Source of the DNA: Parachlamydiaceae bacterium
Lineage (GTDB): Bacteria; Chlamydiota; Chlamydiia; Chlamydiales; Parachlamydiaceae
Assembly: GCA_003164155.1 (NCBI GenBank)
Contig: PLSG01000349.1
Span: forward strand, 265 to 7,028
Length of the DNA stretch: 6,764 nt
Direction of reading: 5' to 3'
Positions 6,631 to 6,764 of the stretch are shown piece after piece. The notes beneath the pieces were generated by a model. That model did not search any database and was not told where the DNA came from. It was given only the letters and a program-made list of their open reading frames with translations. Numbering within the stretch: the first letter of the stretch is position 1; every line of letters begins with the position of its first letter. The translations under genes and the position numbers were made by a program.

Positions 6631-6764
6631 CTATTCCATGGCAACTTGCAGTCCAGAGACCAGGTAAGCGGCCATGCGCTGACGCGAAAGGCTTTCTTTG
6701 TCTGGATGCGTTTTATCCAGCAATTCACAAACTATCTCAAACTGCTCAGCTATTGGGCAGGCCT
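6631..6764 (-). CDS. C-terminal 43 residues of an unidentified protein
   Basis: Reading leftward from the window edge, one frame stays open for 43 codons and stops at TAG 6631-6633, 35 bp before the methyltransferase ATG. The peptide is soluble and rich in charged residues, with EQFEIVCELLDKTHPDK near its start and RQRMAAYLVSGLQVAME at its end. It would form two amphipathic helices. I do not recognise the family. Support comes from its amino-acid composition, its tidy placement just before the next gene and its matching direction. The plus strand is also open through most of this stretch, so the call is not secure. Confidence 0.5.
   Translation of the reverse strand, partial: ACPIAEQFEIVCELLDKTHPDKESLSRQRMAAYLVSGLQVAME

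Overview
The window looks like chromosome of a Gram-negative or Gram-negative-like bacterium with mid-range GC. It holds one rightward gene cut by the left edge, then a long leftward block: a DUF255 thioredoxin-fold protein, yajC, tgt, a sugar-O-methyltransferase-like protein, and the tail of another gene cut by the right edge. The pair tgt then yajC in the same direction is the ancestral queA-tgt-yajC-secDF order. Here no secD/secF follows yajC, which argues against an ordinary gammaproteobacterium. An environmental chlamydia (Parachlamydia/Waddlia type) is my best guess, but confidence is low and nothing in the window proves it.

Layout. 3-1250 (+): C-terminal 415 residues of a 12-helix MFS transporter, with helix 1 outside the window. 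1245-3320 (-): YyaL/SPATA20-family protein, convergent with the transporter and sharing its last 6 bp. 3321-3942: about 620 bp without a gene. It carries a candidate promoter with small palindromes, a leader resembling a tRNA D-arm, a short hairpin, and an approximately 300-bp foldback element whose 100-bp arms contain repeated AGGATGGGAAGGAT-type words. 3943-4395 (-): yajC with its own candidate promoter. 4485-5594 (-): tgt, full length by alignment but interrupted by an in-frame TAG codon at 5091-5093 where relatives have Leu. 5595-5788: candidate tgt promoter flanked by two degenerate GCAAA-type repeats. 5789-6595 (-): methyltransferase-like protein. 6631-6764 (-): C-terminal 43 residues of an unidentified protein.

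The most interesting feature is tgt. The reading frame and nearly all catalytic motifs are preserved on both sides of the amber codon, so this is not a frameshift or a decayed remnant. Three of the four zinc ligands of bacterial Tgt are also replaced. The amber may be a fresh nonsense mutation, a sequence error, or a read-through codon. The last option is attractive because tRNA-Tyr lacking queuosine, Tgt's own substrate, is known in at least one eukaryotic system to misread UAG. That would make a feedback loop possible, though nothing here demonstrates it. The second notable object is the foldback repeat element at 3554-3849.

Functionally the genes are mixed: drug or metabolite transport, a thioredoxin-like protein of unclear role, Sec translocon accessory, tRNA queuosine modification, and probable sugar methylation. 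Only tgt-yajC is a recognisable conserved pair.
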